Source of the DNA: Planctomycetota bacterium
GTDB lineage: Bacteria > Planctomycetota > B15-G4 > JADJEK01
Assembly (NCBI GenBank): GCA_016709145.1
Contig: JADJEK010000024.1
Span: 332,393 to 396,392 of the forward strand
Direction of reading: 5' to 3'
Length of the DNA stretch: 64,000 nt
Positions 16,897-25,820 of this stretch are shown piece by piece (the stretch's first letter is position 1; each line of letters begins with the position of its first letter). The translations under genes and the position numbers were made by a program. Below the pieces are notes generated by a model that was not told the DNA's origin, searched no databases, and saw nothing but the letters and a program-made list of their open reading frames with translations.

Positions 16897-17687
16897 CACA
16901 GCCCTTTCAAGTACCCGCCGTCCACGGCGAGCGTCGTCCCGGTGACGTAGCTCGACGCCGCCGAACACAAGAACGTGACGGCCGACGCGATCTCGTGCGG
17001 TTCGCCGATGCGCGCCATCGGGATCAGCGCTTCCCAGCTCGCGAACACCTGCTCCTTCGACAAGCCCGTCCGTTGAGCGGCGACGTCGGCGAGCTCTTCC
17101 AAGCGTTCGGTGCGCGCATAGCCCGGCAGCACGACGTTCACGGTCACGCCGTCCTTCGCGACGCGGTTCGCGACCGTCTTCGCGAAGCCGAGCACGGCCG
17201 CGCGCGTGGCGTTCGACAGGATCAAGTTGTCGAGCGGTTGCCGCGCCGAGACCGACGCCAGGTGCACGACGCGGCCGTAGCCGTTCTTGCGCATCGGGGG
17301 CAGGAACGCGTCGAACAGCCGGACCGCGGACATGAAGCACAGCTCGAACGCATCGAGGTACTGTGCGTCCTCGACGTCGTCGTACGAGCCCGAAGCCGGA
17401 CCGCCCGCGTTGGACACCAGGATGTCGGGATCGCCGAGCTCGGCACGCACGCGTTCGGCGAACGCTTCGACCGACTGCGGATCGCGCACGTCGAACGGCA
17501 CCGGCACGACCGTCGAGTCGGCGTAGCGATCGACGAGATCGGCCGCGGCGGCCGCGAGCTCTTCGGCGGTGCGCGCGCCGATCGCGACGATGGCGCCTTC
17601 GCGCAGCAACGCCTCGGCGATCGAAAAGCCGAGCCCGCGACTGCCGCCGGTCACGACCGCGATCCTGCCCTTGATGCCGAGTTCCAT
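16896..17687 (-). CDS. SDR family protein lacking the canonical Tyr
   Basis: 263 residues, the normal length of classical short-chain dehydrogenases. The cofactor motif T-G-G-S-R-G-L-G is at 13-20, N-A-G-G at 93-96 and catalytic-like S145 in L-A-S-V-S. The position of the catalytic Tyr, 13 residues on, is Ser158, and the YxxxK segment reads S-N-A-T-R, so both Tyr and Lys are replaced. An L-S-N-x-x-R subgroup of SDRs is known, hence this is probably a real family and not damage. It is nearest to FabG-like 3-oxoacyl reductases, but the activity is uncertain. Confidence 0.85.
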   Translation of the reverse strand: MELGIKGRIAVVTGGSRGLGFSIAEALLREGAIVAIGARTAEELAAAAADLVDRYADSTVVPVPFDVRDPQSVEAFAERVRAELGDPDILVSNAGGPASGSYDDVEDAQYLDAFELCFMSAVRLFDAFLPPMRKNGYGRVVHLASVSARQPLDNLILSNATRAAVLGFAKTVANRVAKDGVTVNVVLPGYARTERLEELADVAAQRTGLSKEQVFASWEALIPMARIGEPHEIASAVTFLCSAASSYVTGTTLAVDGGYLKGL

Positions 17688-17715
17688 GCGATGGGATCCG
17701 TTCGTTGAAGGGCGA

Positions 17716-18219
17716 CTATTTCGACGCGCCGGGCGAGTCGGGTGGGAGGGGGCGGATGAACGCTTCGAGTTCGCGCCCGAACTCTGCGTAACGCTGCGGC
17801 GACGACGCCTGTCCGAGACGGAACGCGACCTTCGCCAGCGTGGCGTCCCCGCGCTCCTTGGCGCGGCGCCCGAGCTGCATCAGCAGCGGACCGAGGTCGA
17901 TCGAGTGCGCGACGGGCTCTTGCCCGAGCAGGTCTTGGACCAGACCCAGGGCCGTGTTGAGGTCATTGGCCTCGATCAGCGACCGAGCGCGCCGGAACTT
18001 CAGTTCCACGACCTGCTCGTCCGTGAGTTCGAGGTCGAGCGCCTGCTCGTAGACGAGCGCGGCTCGCGCGGGCTCGGCCGCACGCTCGAGATCGGACCCG
18101 TAGGCGATTGCCGACTGGTACGACTCGGCGCGTTCCCCGCGTTCCGCGACCGTCGTCGCCACGTAGCACGCGGCGACGGCAAGTCCGAGAACGGCAACGA
18201 CCTGGAGCACGCGACGCAT
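17716..18219 (-). CDS. Small membrane-anchored TPR-like protein
   Basis: 167 residues from ATG 18219, which has GAGG upstream. A single transmembrane helix (about 4-22) is followed by a helical region with alternating A-x-x-Y-E-Q-A-L and L-I-E-A-N-D-L-N-T-A-L-G motifs like tetratricopeptide repeats. It ends with a Pro-rich tail. TATACT lies 31 nt upstream on the same strand, a good -10 candidate. The function is unrecognised; TPR anchors often act as assembly scaffolds. It lies divergently from the metallopeptidase gene. Confidence 0.65.
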   Translation of the reverse strand: MRRVLQVVAVLGLAVAACYVATTVAERGERAESYQSAIAYGSDLERAAEPARAALVYEQALDLELTDEQVVELKFRRARSLIEANDLNTALGLVQDLLGQEPVAHSIDLGPLLMQLGRRAKERGDATLAKVAFRLGQASSPQRYAEFGRELEAFIRPLPPDSPGASK

Positions 18220-18250
18220 GATTCGGTGGGAACCTCGACGAAGTGGCGGG

Positions 18251-18256
18251 AGTATA
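18251..18256 (-). promoter_or_regulatory. Candidate -10 element of the TPR-like gene
   Basis: Reads TATACT on the minus strand, 31 nt before the ATG at 18219, with a GAGG motif in between. The best -10 match in the window. Confidence 0.4.
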
Positions 18257-18464
18257 GCGGCGGGTCGCCGGAACTCCGGCTCGTCGCGTCGGTCCTGGCG
18301 GCGTGCGACCTCGCCGTGAAACCGTGACGAACTCGGGACAAGCCGACCCGATCGTGGCTCTGCTACCATCCCACCGCCTCGTGCTCGCACGGGGCACCTG
18401 CGGTCGACCGAGCGAGGGCACGCCGAGTCATCCAGGTCGCGGGAATCGAAGGAAGGAGACCGAG

Positions 18465-20309
18465 GTGTTCGAATCGTCCTCGTGGTGGCGCATGGCGCCC
18501 GTAGCCCTCGTCTTGTGCATCACGCCGCCGGCTTGGTGCGGCAGTACGCCGTCGAAGGTCTATCGCGATCCGGTCCACAAGTTTTCGCTGAAGATCTTCC
18601 CGGACTGGGAGCAGGTCCCGATCGATCCGACCGAGCAGTGGGAAGTCGCGAAGTTCTACGACCCCGCGAACAAGGGCGATGCGTTCCGCCCCGAGCTCAC
18701 CGTCTACCGCATCGCGAAGAAGGAGCCCGTCGACGGCGGGTCGCTGACCGGCAGCGGCGGCGGCAGACCCGAGATCCCGGCGGAGTTCCTCGAACGACTG
18801 CGGCCGAAGAGCGCGTTCCAACTCAGCATGCGGCGCCTGATCGTGCCGCCGGGCGAGAAGGAGCCCGACGAGAAGGTGTTCAAGGAGTTCGCGTCCAGCG
18901 AGAAGATCAAGGGCAAGGTCTGGACCGCGTCGATCGCGCACCAGAAGGGCGACAAGAACGCCACGGTGTTCGCGCAGCTCGTCACGTTCGAGAAGGACGA
19001 CGTCGAGTACGGCATCTACTGCGTCTGCACCGAGCAGCGGCGCAAGGGCTTCGAGCCGGCGTACCGCACGATCGCGAAGTCGTTTCAGTTCTTCGACGAG
19101 CGTGCGAAGGACGTCGAGACGCTCGACGTGCTCGATGGTGTGAACATCACGCCCGGCCGCCGGTCCAAGATCGAACGCAGCATGATCAAGGGCTGGGGAG
19201 TCACGGTCAGCCCGAAGAAGAACTACATCGTCATCTACAACACGAACCGGAATAAGAACAAGGCGCTCGCGCGTCAGCTCGCCGAGCGCATCGAACTGAT
19301 CCGCGAGCAGATCTACGAAAAGCAGTTCCCGTCGGCGAAGCCGATCGACGCCGTCAGCGTGATGCGCATCTGCGCGAACCAGGCCGAGTACCACGCGTAC
19401 GGCGGACCCGGCGGTTCGGCGGGGTACTGGAACTCGGGTTCCGAAGAGCTCGTGTTCTACGACATGAGCAAGAAGAAGGAGCCCGACGAGGACACGCTCG
19501 CGGTCCTCTATCACGAGGCGTTCCACCAATACATCTTCTATTCGGTCGGCAACGTCGCTCCGCACTCGTGGTTCAACGAGGGCCACGGCGACTACTACGC
19601 CGGCGCGCGGTTCGCGGGCTCCAAGGTCTCGATCAAGCCGTTCAACTGGCGCATCGGCACCGTGAAGAACGCGATCCGCGAAGGAGCGCGTTCGTTCCGT
19701 ATCGAGAAGGACCCGCAGACCGGCAAAGAGCGGAAGATCTACGACAACAGCAAGGGCTACACGCCGCTCGCCGACCTCGTGACCTTTTCGCAGCGCGATT
19801 ACTACAGCTACCCCGGCGTCAGCTACGCGCAGGGCTGGAGTCTCGTGTACTTCCTGCGCGAGATCGTGCCCAAGAACAAGGCGATGAACGCCAAGTGGGG
19901 CAAGATCCTCGACGTCTACTTCGACACGTTGAAGGCCGAGGTCAATCGCGAGACCCCGCTCGACACCGAGCGCAAGCCGGAGCCCGAGGATCCTGCTCCC
20001 GAGGGCCCGGGCTCGGAGCCCGATCCCACCAAGCCCGATCCGACCGAGCCCACTCCTGGCGAACCCGATGCACCGGGCGCACCGGGCGCACCGGACGCGC
20101 CGGGCGAACCCACGGATCCCGGCGATCCCGATGACGGTGACGGCGAGGGCGGCGAGGAAGAACCGACCGACCCGGGCTTCCAGCCGATCCCGACCGGCTT
20201 CGGCTCCGACAACGCGCTGAAGAAGGCGATCGAAGCCGCGTTCAAGGGCGTCGACTTCGAGGAGTTCGAAGCGGCGTGGCGTGAGGCCACCCTGAAGATC
20301 TCGGGCTGA
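18465..20309 (+). CDS. Secreted zinc metallopeptidase-like protein (DUF1570-like)
   Basis: 614 residues from GTG 18465, which follows GGAAGGAG with good spacing. A signal peptide covers about 1-27 (ending A-W-C-G). The first 220 residues form a beta-rich domain without recognised family. The peptidase part has H350-E-A-F-H354 and a downstream N-E-G-H-G-D-Y-Y with E372 as the likely third zinc ligand, as in DUF1570/gluzincin proteins frequent in Planctomycetota. Residues about 495-575 are an acidic Pro/Gly/Asp linker and the final 45 residues a small helical domain. Exported proteolysis is inferred; the target is unknown. Confidence 0.85.
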   Translation: MFESSSWWRMAPVALVLCITPPAWCGSTPSKVYRDPVHKFSLKIFPDWEQVPIDPTEQWEVAKFYDPANKGDAFRPELTVYRIAKKEPVDGGSLTGSGGGRPEIPAEFLERLRPKSAFQLSMRRLIVPPGEKEPDEKVFKEFASSEKIKGKVWTASIAHQKGDKNATVFAQLVTFEKDDVEYGIYCVCTEQRRKGFEPAYRTIAKSFQFFDERAKDVETLDVLDGVNITPGRRSKIERSMIKGWGVTVSPKKNYIVIYNTNRNKNKALARQLAERIELIREQIYEKQFPSAKPIDAVSVMRICANQAEYHAYGGPGGSAGYWNSGSEELVFYDMSKKKEPDEDTLAVLYHEAFHQYIFYSVGNVAPHSWFNEGHGDYYAGARFAGSKVSIKPFNWRIGTVKNAIREGARSFRIEKDPQTGKERKIYDNSKGYTPLADLVTFSQRDYYSYPGVSYAQGWSLVYFLREIVPKNKAMNAKWGKILDVYFDTLKAEVNRETPLDTERKPEPEDPAPEGPGSEPDPTKPDPTEPTPGEPDAPGAPGAPDAPGEPTDPGDPDDGDGEGGEEEPTDPGFQPIPTGFGSDNALKKAIEAAFKGVDFEEFEAAWREATLKISG

Positions 20310-20334
20310 GGCCGATCGCCTCGCCCCGATTCGT

Positions 20335-20589
20335 TCAGCGCAGGTTCTTGGTCCGCAACCGCACGACGGTGGCGCCCGCGCCGCCGTCGCTGGGGCGGGC
20401 TTGCCCGAAGTCGTAGACCGCCGGATGGCCGTCGAGCAGCTTGCGCGTCAGGTCCTTCAGGATGCCCTTGCCGATGCCGTGCACGATGCGGAGGTTCAAC
20501 ACTCCGTCGCGCTGACTCTGTTGCAAGAACGCGCGGATGCGTTGGAGAGCGGTGCTGCGGTCGAGTCCGTGCAGATCGAGTTCGCGCAT
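20335..20589 (-). CDS. Stand-alone Smr domain protein
   Basis: 84 residues, starting 5 nt after the stop of the TraB-like gene. It holds the Smr signature L-D-L-H-G-L near the N-terminus and H-G-I-G-K-G-I-L in the middle. Smr domains are DNA or RNA endonuclease modules; stand-alone versions resemble YdaL/SmrA-type proteins and some act in ribosome-collision quality control. It is the last gene of an apparent operon with exonuclease III and the TraB-like gene. Its role there is inferred only from the domain. Confidence 0.88.
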   Translation of the reverse strand: MRELDLHGLDRSTALQRIRAFLQQSQRDGVLNLRIVHGIGKGILKDLTRKLLDGHPAVYDFGQARPSDGGAGATVVRLRTKNLR

Positions 20590-20594
20590 GACGT

Positions 20595-21494
20595 TCACTT
20601 CGTTCCGGGAGGATCCGTGACCGCGGGCTTCGGGGTCGCGGCCGGCGCCGCCGGGATGTCCCATGCCACCAGCCATTCCTGCGATTTGCGCGTGAAGCCG
20701 AGTTCGCGCAGGCGGCGCTCCATGTCGGGCAGGTGCGCAGCGCCGTAGAAGATCGCGAGGCGTTCCTTGCCGGCCGCGATCTGTTCTGCGAGCACGTCCA
20801 TGCAGATCTTGTTGCGCTCGCCGAGCAGCGTCGAGCCTTCGCCCTTCGAGCCCTTGTCGAGGCCGGAGACCATCGCCTCCATGTCCTCGAACTGCTTGCC
20901 GAGCAGCATCTTCATCGTGCGCGCCGAGTCCTTGCTCGTGAGCGCGAGCAGCATCGCCATCGAGCTGATCTGCGAGTTCGGATTCTGCTCGGCGCGCTCC
21001 ATCTCGGCGCGCATGAGCTTCAGCATCATCGACAGCAGCGACTCGCCCTTCTCTTCCATCTTCGCGGCGAAGCCGCGCGGGTCGATGTCGGCGTGGACGA
21101 AGTTCTCGGGCGAGTAGTCGACCTCTTCGAGTTGGAACGTGAGGTCGAGCGAGTCCTTCATGAAGCGCTGCATCATGCTGAGCGGCGAATCGGTTCCGGT
21201 GCCGGGCTCGGGCTTCATGCCCCGTTCCGCGACCAGTTCGTACAGCACGGAATCGAAGCCCGTGAACAGCGCGTTCAGCTCTTCGTAGTAGGCGCGGTCC
21301 CCGATGTGCACGGCGCCGACCAGCGCGACCTGGTGGCCGTTCGCGTCGACGTAGTTCACCAACGCCGATTCGAGGCGCCCGCTGCCGGCCTCGTCCTGGA
21401 CGAAGCGCATGAAGTCGGTCGGTTCGTCCTCGAACGTCGCGGCACACGCGGCGAACGCGAACGGGAGCAAGCAGGAGACGATCGAGTGATTCAT
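20595..21494 (-). CDS. TraB/GumN-like (TIKI superfamily) lipoprotein
   Basis: 299 residues. A short signal with a cysteine at position 17 (A-F-A-A-C) suggests a lipoprotein, though the lipobox is imperfect. Conserved TraB-like segments are L-V-G-A-V-H-I-G-D-R at 58-67 with H63, L-Y-E-L-V-A-E in the next block and I-F-Y-G-A-A-H-L-P-D-M-E near the end, the two H-containing motifs expected for a metal site of the TraB/PrgY/TIKI fold. A metalloprotease-like role is inferred from the superfamily. It overlaps the upstream exonuclease gene by 4 nt (ATGA), so they are coupled. Confidence 0.78.
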   Translation of the reverse strand: MNHSIVSCLLPFAFAACAATFEDEPTDFMRFVQDEAGSGRLESALVNYVDANGHQVALVGAVHIGDRAYYEELNALFTGFDSVLYELVAERGMKPEPGTGTDSPLSMMQRFMKDSLDLTFQLEEVDYSPENFVHADIDPRGFAAKMEEKGESLLSMMLKLMRAEMERAEQNPNSQISSMAMLLALTSKDSARTMKMLLGKQFEDMEAMVSGLDKGSKGEGSTLLGERNKICMDVLAEQIAAGKERLAIFYGAAHLPDMERRLRELGFTRKSQEWLVAWDIPAAPAATPKPAVTDPPGTK

Positions 21495-22261
21495 GGTTCG
21501 AGCCTCGCGAGTACGGGGGCGTGATCGCTCGGCTTCTCGCCGTCGCGCGCTTCCTTGTCGATCCAGACGTCGCCGCACGCGTCGAGCGCAGCCGGCGACA
21601 TCAGGATGTGGTCGATGCGCAGGCCCATTCCACGCTGGAAGCCGCGCGTCCGGAAATCCCACCACGTGTAATGCCCGCCGTCCGCGTGGAACTTGCGGAA
21701 CGAATCGGCGAGGCCGAGATCGACGAGTGCGCTGAGCCGCTCGCGCTCCGGCGTCGAGCACAGGATCTTCTCGTGCCACGCCTTCGGGTCGTGGACGTCG
21801 CGGTCGTCGAACGTGACGTTGAAATCGCCGGCGACGATCACCTTCTCGTTGAAGTCGTAGCGCGTGCGGAGCTCGTCCCGCAGTCGGTTCATCCAGTCGA
21901 GCTTGTAGGCGTACTTCGGCGAACCGACTTCTTGTCCGTTCACGACGTAGACGCTGACGACGAACACGTCGCCGATCTGCGCACCGATGACGCGGCGGTC
22001 GCTGTCGGGCGGGTCGGACCGCATACCGTAGAACACGTCGTCGAAGCGGCGCTTCGACAGGATCGCGACGCCGTTGTAGGTCTTCTGTCCGTACGCGGCG
22101 ATCTGGTAGCCGAGCGCTTCGATCTCCTCGCGTGGGAACTGCTCGTCGACGCACTTCAGTTCTTGGAGGCAGACGACGTCGGGCTTGGCCGACTCCAACC
22201 ACTGCACCAACCGAGGAAGGCGCGCGCGGACCGAGTTGACGTTCCAGGTGGAGACGAGCAT
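21491..22261 (-). CDS. xthA: Exodeoxyribonuclease III (AP endonuclease family 1)
   Basis: 256 residues, full length. Family motifs in order: S-T-W-N-V-N-S at the N-terminus, C-L-Q-E-L-K with the metal-binding Glu, V-A-G-D-F-N-V in the centre, and R-I-D-H-I-L-M plus S-D-H-A-P-V at the end with the catalytic Asp/His pair. It cleaves abasic sites and trims 3' ends in base excision repair, in the cytoplasm. A second family member lies at 50952-51761. TATCCT 8 nt before the ATG and no Shine-Dalgarno sequence suggest a leaderless message. Confidence 0.95.
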   Translation of the reverse strand: MLVSTWNVNSVRARLPRLVQWLESAKPDVVCLQELKCVDEQFPREEIEALGYQIAAYGQKTYNGVAILSKRRFDDVFYGMRSDPPDSDRRVIGAQIGDVFVVSVYVVNGQEVGSPKYAYKLDWMNRLRDELRTRYDFNEKVIVAGDFNVTFDDRDVHDPKAWHEKILCSTPERERLSALVDLGLADSFRKFHADGGHYTWWDFRTRGFQRGMGLRIDHILMSPAALDACGDVWIDKEARDGEKPSDHAPVLARLEP

Positions 22262-22269
22262 GGGGCGGC

Positions 22270-22275
22270 AGGATA
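22270..22275 (-). promoter_or_regulatory. Candidate -10 element of xthA
   Basis: Reads TATCCT on the minus strand, 8 nt before the ATG at 22261, with no ribosome binding site between. Confidence 0.38.
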
Positions 22276-22322
22276 GCGGTCGCCGCGGCGCCAGTGACGC
22301 GCTCCGCGGATCAAGTCCTTCG

Positions 22323-23627
22323 TCAGAGTCGTCCGGAGCGCTTGATCTCGAGGTACTGGTGCGCGAGCGCGATCGCGAGCCGACGCGGCGACGTGTCGAG
22401 CGGGATCACGCCCGGCCGGCGCAAGCTCTCGAGCGCCTTGCCGCGCGCTTCGAGGTACGAGATCGTCGCGCAATGCGTGGCGGCGGTCTCGGGCGTGTTG
22501 ATCGGCTCGTTCCGCAAGCCGTCGATCGACGATTCGCTGAGGCTCGCGACGACCACCAGGTGGCGACGGCGCAACAGCTCGAGCGCGGGCGCGAGATCGG
22601 CGACGTCGTCGTCGCGTTGATTGGTCAGGAACATCACCAGGGCGCGCTTGGTCTGGTGCGCCCTCACGCGCTCCGCGGCCTCGACGTGGTCGGCCGGTTC
22701 CAAGGTCGGATGGACGTCGTAGAGCGCGCTTTGCAACGTGCGCAACTGGCTGCGGCCTTTGACGGGCGCGAGCTTTCGATCGACTCCGCCATACGTCACG
22801 AATCCGACCGAATCGCCTTGGCGTAGCACCACGCTGGCGACCACGAGCAGGGCGTTCAAGCAGTGGTCGAAGTGCGAGAGATCGCCGTCGATCGCTCGCA
22901 TCCGACGCCCGCAATCGAGCACGAACAACACCTGCTGATCACGCTCTTCCTGATACTCGCGCGAGATCAACTTGCGCCGGCGCGAGGTCGCTTTCCAGTC
23001 GACGCGCCGCAAGGGATCGCCGGCGGTGTAGTCGCGGAGTTGGCGGAACTCGAAGCCCTCGCCGCGTCGCTGGCGACGCTTCAGTCCCATGAGCTGGATG
23101 TGCTGGTCGATCGCGTGCAGCGACAGCTTCGCGACCGTGGCGAAGTCGGGGAACACGCGGACGACGTGGGCCGCGCCCGCGCGTTCCGTGCGCTGCCACA
23201 AGCGCAGGCCCGAGTCGCGCAGGACGTCGGCCGGTTCGAACGTGGCATCGCCACGTCGCAGCGCACGCACGCGATACGTGAAGCTCGCCGCGCTCTGCGC
23301 AGGGACGGCGACGACGCGCGGGAGTCCCTCGAACGCGAACGCGTCCGGCACGCCGTCGAACACATGCAGTGTCTGCGCACGCGGGGTCGGGTTGTCGACG
23401 CGCAGTTCGACCTCCTTCCACACGCCGACGGGAACCGACGTCGGCGCCGTGCGCAGCACGAGCAGCGGCGGGCGCCGCAGCACGAGTACGGCGTCGATCG
23501 ACGCGACGAGCACCGCGATGGCGATCGCACCGAAGTAGAACGGCAGCACGCGTGGCACGAACGCCGCGACCAAGCCGATCGCGGCGATCCCGAGCGCGAG
23601 CTGCAGCAGCCGCGGGGCCGGCTTCAT
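22323..23627 (-). CDS. DUF58 domain protein
   Basis: 434 residues. Two N-terminal transmembrane helices (about 8-27 and 29-50) are followed by a beta-sandwich stretch and then the DUF58 signature: R-D-Y-T-A-G-D-P-L-R-R-V-D-W-K-A-T-S-R-R and L-I-S-R-E-Y-Q-E-E-R-D. After it comes a vWA-like fold beginning V-L-F-V-L-D-C-G, where the MIDAS motif is degenerate. DUF58 proteins are encoded next to MoxR ATPases and are thought to be their partners. Last gene of the eight-gene minus-strand operon, starting 16 nt after the MoxR stop. Confidence 0.93.
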   Translation of the reverse strand: MKPAPRLLQLALGIAAIGLVAAFVPRVLPFYFGAIAIAVLVASIDAVLVLRRPPLLVLRTAPTSVPVGVWKEVELRVDNPTPRAQTLHVFDGVPDAFAFEGLPRVVAVPAQSAASFTYRVRALRRGDATFEPADVLRDSGLRLWQRTERAGAAHVVRVFPDFATVAKLSLHAIDQHIQLMGLKRRQRRGEGFEFRQLRDYTAGDPLRRVDWKATSRRRKLISREYQEERDQQVLFVLDCGRRMRAIDGDLSHFDHCLNALLVVASVVLRQGDSVGFVTYGGVDRKLAPVKGRSQLRTLQSALYDVHPTLEPADHVEAAERVRAHQTKRALVMFLTNQRDDDVADLAPALELLRRRHLVVVASLSESSIDGLRNEPINTPETAATHCATISYLEARGKALESLRRPGVIPLDTSPRRLAIALAHQYLEIKRSGRL

Positions 23628-23643
23628 CGACGACGCACTCCGT

Positions 23644-24645
23644 TCACGTCCGTGGCGCCTCGACGGTCGCGGTGATCTGGTCGATCACGGCATCGGCCGT
23701 CGTGCCCTCGAGATCGAGCTCCGGCGCCAACGCGATGCGATGACGCAGCACCGGCCGCGCGACGTGCTTGACGTCGTCGGGCGTCACGAACCCCCGGCCT
23801 TGGAACAGCGCGGCCACGCGCGCGACGCGGACGAGCGCGATGGACGCGCGCGGTCCGGCTCCCATCGCGATGCCGCGCCACGACCGCGTTTCGCGCACGA
23901 GGCGCACCGCGTAATCGCGGACCGCCGGCGCGACGACGAGGCGCGAGATCAGCGCCGACAGCGCCAGGACCTCGGCCGGGGTCACGACCTGCTGCACTTG
24001 CGAGACATCGAGCGCGTCGCCGATGCGATCGGTCGTCACCAGCTCGACGATGCGGTTCTCTTCCTCCTGCGACGGGTAGTCGATGACGATCTTCAGCAGG
24101 AAGCGGTCGAGCTGCGCCTCGGGCAACGGATACGTGCCTTCCTGTTCGATCGGGTTCTGCGTCGCGAGCGCCATGAACGGCGGCTCGAGCCGCGTCGCCT
24201 CGCCCTCGATCGTGATCTGACCTTCCTGCATGACCTCGAGCAGCGCGGCCTGCGTGCGCGCCGAGGCGCGGTTGATCTCGTCGGCGAGCAGGAGGTTCGT
24301 GAACGCGGGCCCGCGACGCAGGCGGAACGCGTTGTCGCGCGCGTCGAATACGACGTGGCCGGTGACGTCCGCCGGCATCAGGTCCGGCGTGAACTGCACG
24401 CGCGCGAACCGGCCGCCGAACGCGCGCGCGAGCGCCAGCACGAGCAACGTCTTGCCGAGACCCGGCACGCCTTCGATCAGCACGTGCCCGCCCGCGAAGA
24501 ACGCGAGCAACACGTGGTCGACGGCGTCGGCCTGGCCGATGACGACCTTGCCGATCTCGGCGCGGATGCGCTTGACCCGGTCGGTCGCCGCGGCGACGTC
24601 GGTGTCGCTCGGCTGGAGTACGTCGGGCGCGGGTGTGTCGTTCAC
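23644..24645 (-). CDS. moxR: MoxR family AAA+ ATPase
   Basis: 333 residues from GTG 24645, which overlaps the previous stop as GTGA and has GGAG upstream. Walker A G-V-P-G-L-G-K-T is at 59-66, Walker B L-L-A-D-E-I-N-R around 119-126, and the family-typical A-T-Q-N-P-I-E-Q-E-G-T-Y-P-L-P-E-A-Q-L-D-R follows. The C-terminal lid domain is complete. MoxR ATPases act as chaperones that assemble or activate vWA/DUF58 client complexes, often at the membrane. Here the DUF58 client is the next gene and the remaining operon members are membrane proteins. Confidence 0.95.
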   Translation of the reverse strand: MNDTPAPDVLQPSDTDVAAATDRVKRIRAEIGKVVIGQADAVDHVLLAFFAGGHVLIEGVPGLGKTLLVLALARAFGGRFARVQFTPDLMPADVTGHVVFDARDNAFRLRRGPAFTNLLLADEINRASARTQAALLEVMQEGQITIEGEATRLEPPFMALATQNPIEQEGTYPLPEAQLDRFLLKIVIDYPSQEEENRIVELVTTDRIGDALDVSQVQQVVTPAEVLALSALISRLVVAPAVRDYAVRLVRETRSWRGIAMGAGPRASIALVRVARVAALFQGRGFVTPDDVKHVARPVLRHRIALAPELDLEGTTADAVIDQITATVEAPRT

Positions 24646-25820
24646 AAGGATCTCCGGATCCGTTCGAGAGTGCGCACCATGCGCACGAAAGAGCTGGCGG
24701 ACGGCGACGCCGTCATGGCTTCGCGGACGTCGTCCGCGGGGAGTTCGGCGGCCTGCGCGAGTTCGCGCTCGCGCGCGGTGACGTCCTGTCGCGCGAGGTC
24801 GGGGCGCGTGCGCGTGATCGAGCGATCCAAGGCGCCGCGCGCCGCCGCGACCATCGCGACGTACGCGTGGGAGCGCAGCAGGTACTCGCCCGCCGCGCGC
24901 ACGTGATCGGCGAAGTCGCGCAGATCGTCGACCGGCTCGGGGATCCGCGGGCCGAAGCGCTTGCCAGCGCGCCAGGCCCACAGCAGCGCCAGGACTACCA
25001 AGGGCGCCAGCATCGGCCACGCCGCGGTCCACAGCCGCTTCAAGAACCCGACGTTGCCGTCGAGGTCGAACGCGATCGAAACGCCGCGCGTGTCCGGCAG
25101 CAACCGCGCGAGGCGCAGCGCGAACTCGGCGTGGTCGTGTTCTCCGACGTGGTCGTTGGTGAGCGGCTCGACCGAACCGAGCACGGTCACGCGCCCGCGG
25201 CCGCGCTCGTACGAGATCGCCTGTGCGGTCGACGGCTCGACGCCGAACGTGTCCACGGGAGAAGACGTCGTCGACACCACGCGCGCCTCGTCGAAGTCGA
25301 CGGCGAGTTCGAAGCCGCCGACGTCGAGTGCGATGGTCGACCCCGCGTTCGCGGGCCGCGCTCCGATCGAGAACCCGAACGTCTTGGCGAACAGCGCGCG
25401 CTCGCGGTCTTCGCGGTCTTCGGCGTCATCGCGGTCGATCGTGTCGTCGTTCGCGTGCTTCAGCGCATCCAGCCATGACGCGTCGTTCGGAAGCGCGATC
25501 ACGAGGTGACCGCCGCGGTCGACCCAGTCGCGCAACGACTCGAGCATGCTGCGCGCGACGCGATGCCCATCGCCGACGACGATCAACGTGGTATCGGTCG
25601 CCGGCGGTGTGGCGATGACACGTCGACTCTCGGTGGGCAGGCCGAGCTTCGTCAGGATGCGCTCGCACGCGAGCAATGGATTCGCGCGTGCCTCGGAGCT
25701 TTCGTCGATCTCGACCTCGACGTCCTCGAAGTGGCCCTTGCTGGCGATCCACGAACCGACGCCGACGAGGACACCGACCACGACCACGAGCACGATGCCG
25801 TTCACCACGCGCGTGTTCAT
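24642..25820 (-). CDS. DUF4350-like membrane protein
   Basis: 392 residues. One transmembrane helix at the N-terminus (about 6-27) precedes an extracytoplasmic domain with L-I-V-V-G-D-G-H and W-V-D-R-G-G-H-L-V-I-A, the DUF4350 hallmark of a GATase-like or Rossmann-like fold. A second helix (about 260-285, P-M-L-A-P-L-V-V-L) leads to a cytoplasmic helical tail with H-V-R-A-A-G-E-Y-L-L-R-S. Starts within an ATGA overlap with the DUF4129 gene and ends in a GTGA overlap with moxR, so translation is coupled at both ends. The function of the family is unknown. Confidence 0.88.
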   Translation of the reverse strand: MNTRVVNGIVLVVVVGVLVGVGSWIASKGHFEDVEVEIDESSEARANPLLACERILTKLGLPTESRRVIATPPATDTTLIVVGDGHRVARSMLESLRDWVDRGGHLVIALPNDASWLDALKHANDDTIDRDDAEDREDRERALFAKTFGFSIGARPANAGSTIALDVGGFELAVDFDEARVVSTTSSPVDTFGVEPSTAQAISYERGRGRVTVLGSVEPLTNDHVGEHDHAEFALRLARLLPDTRGVSIAFDLDGNVGFLKRLWTAAWPMLAPLVVLALLWAWRAGKRFGPRIPEPVDDLRDFADHVRAAGEYLLRSHAYVAMVAAARGALDRSITRTRPDLARQDVTARERELAQAAELPADDVREAMTASPSASSFVRMVRTLERIRRSL

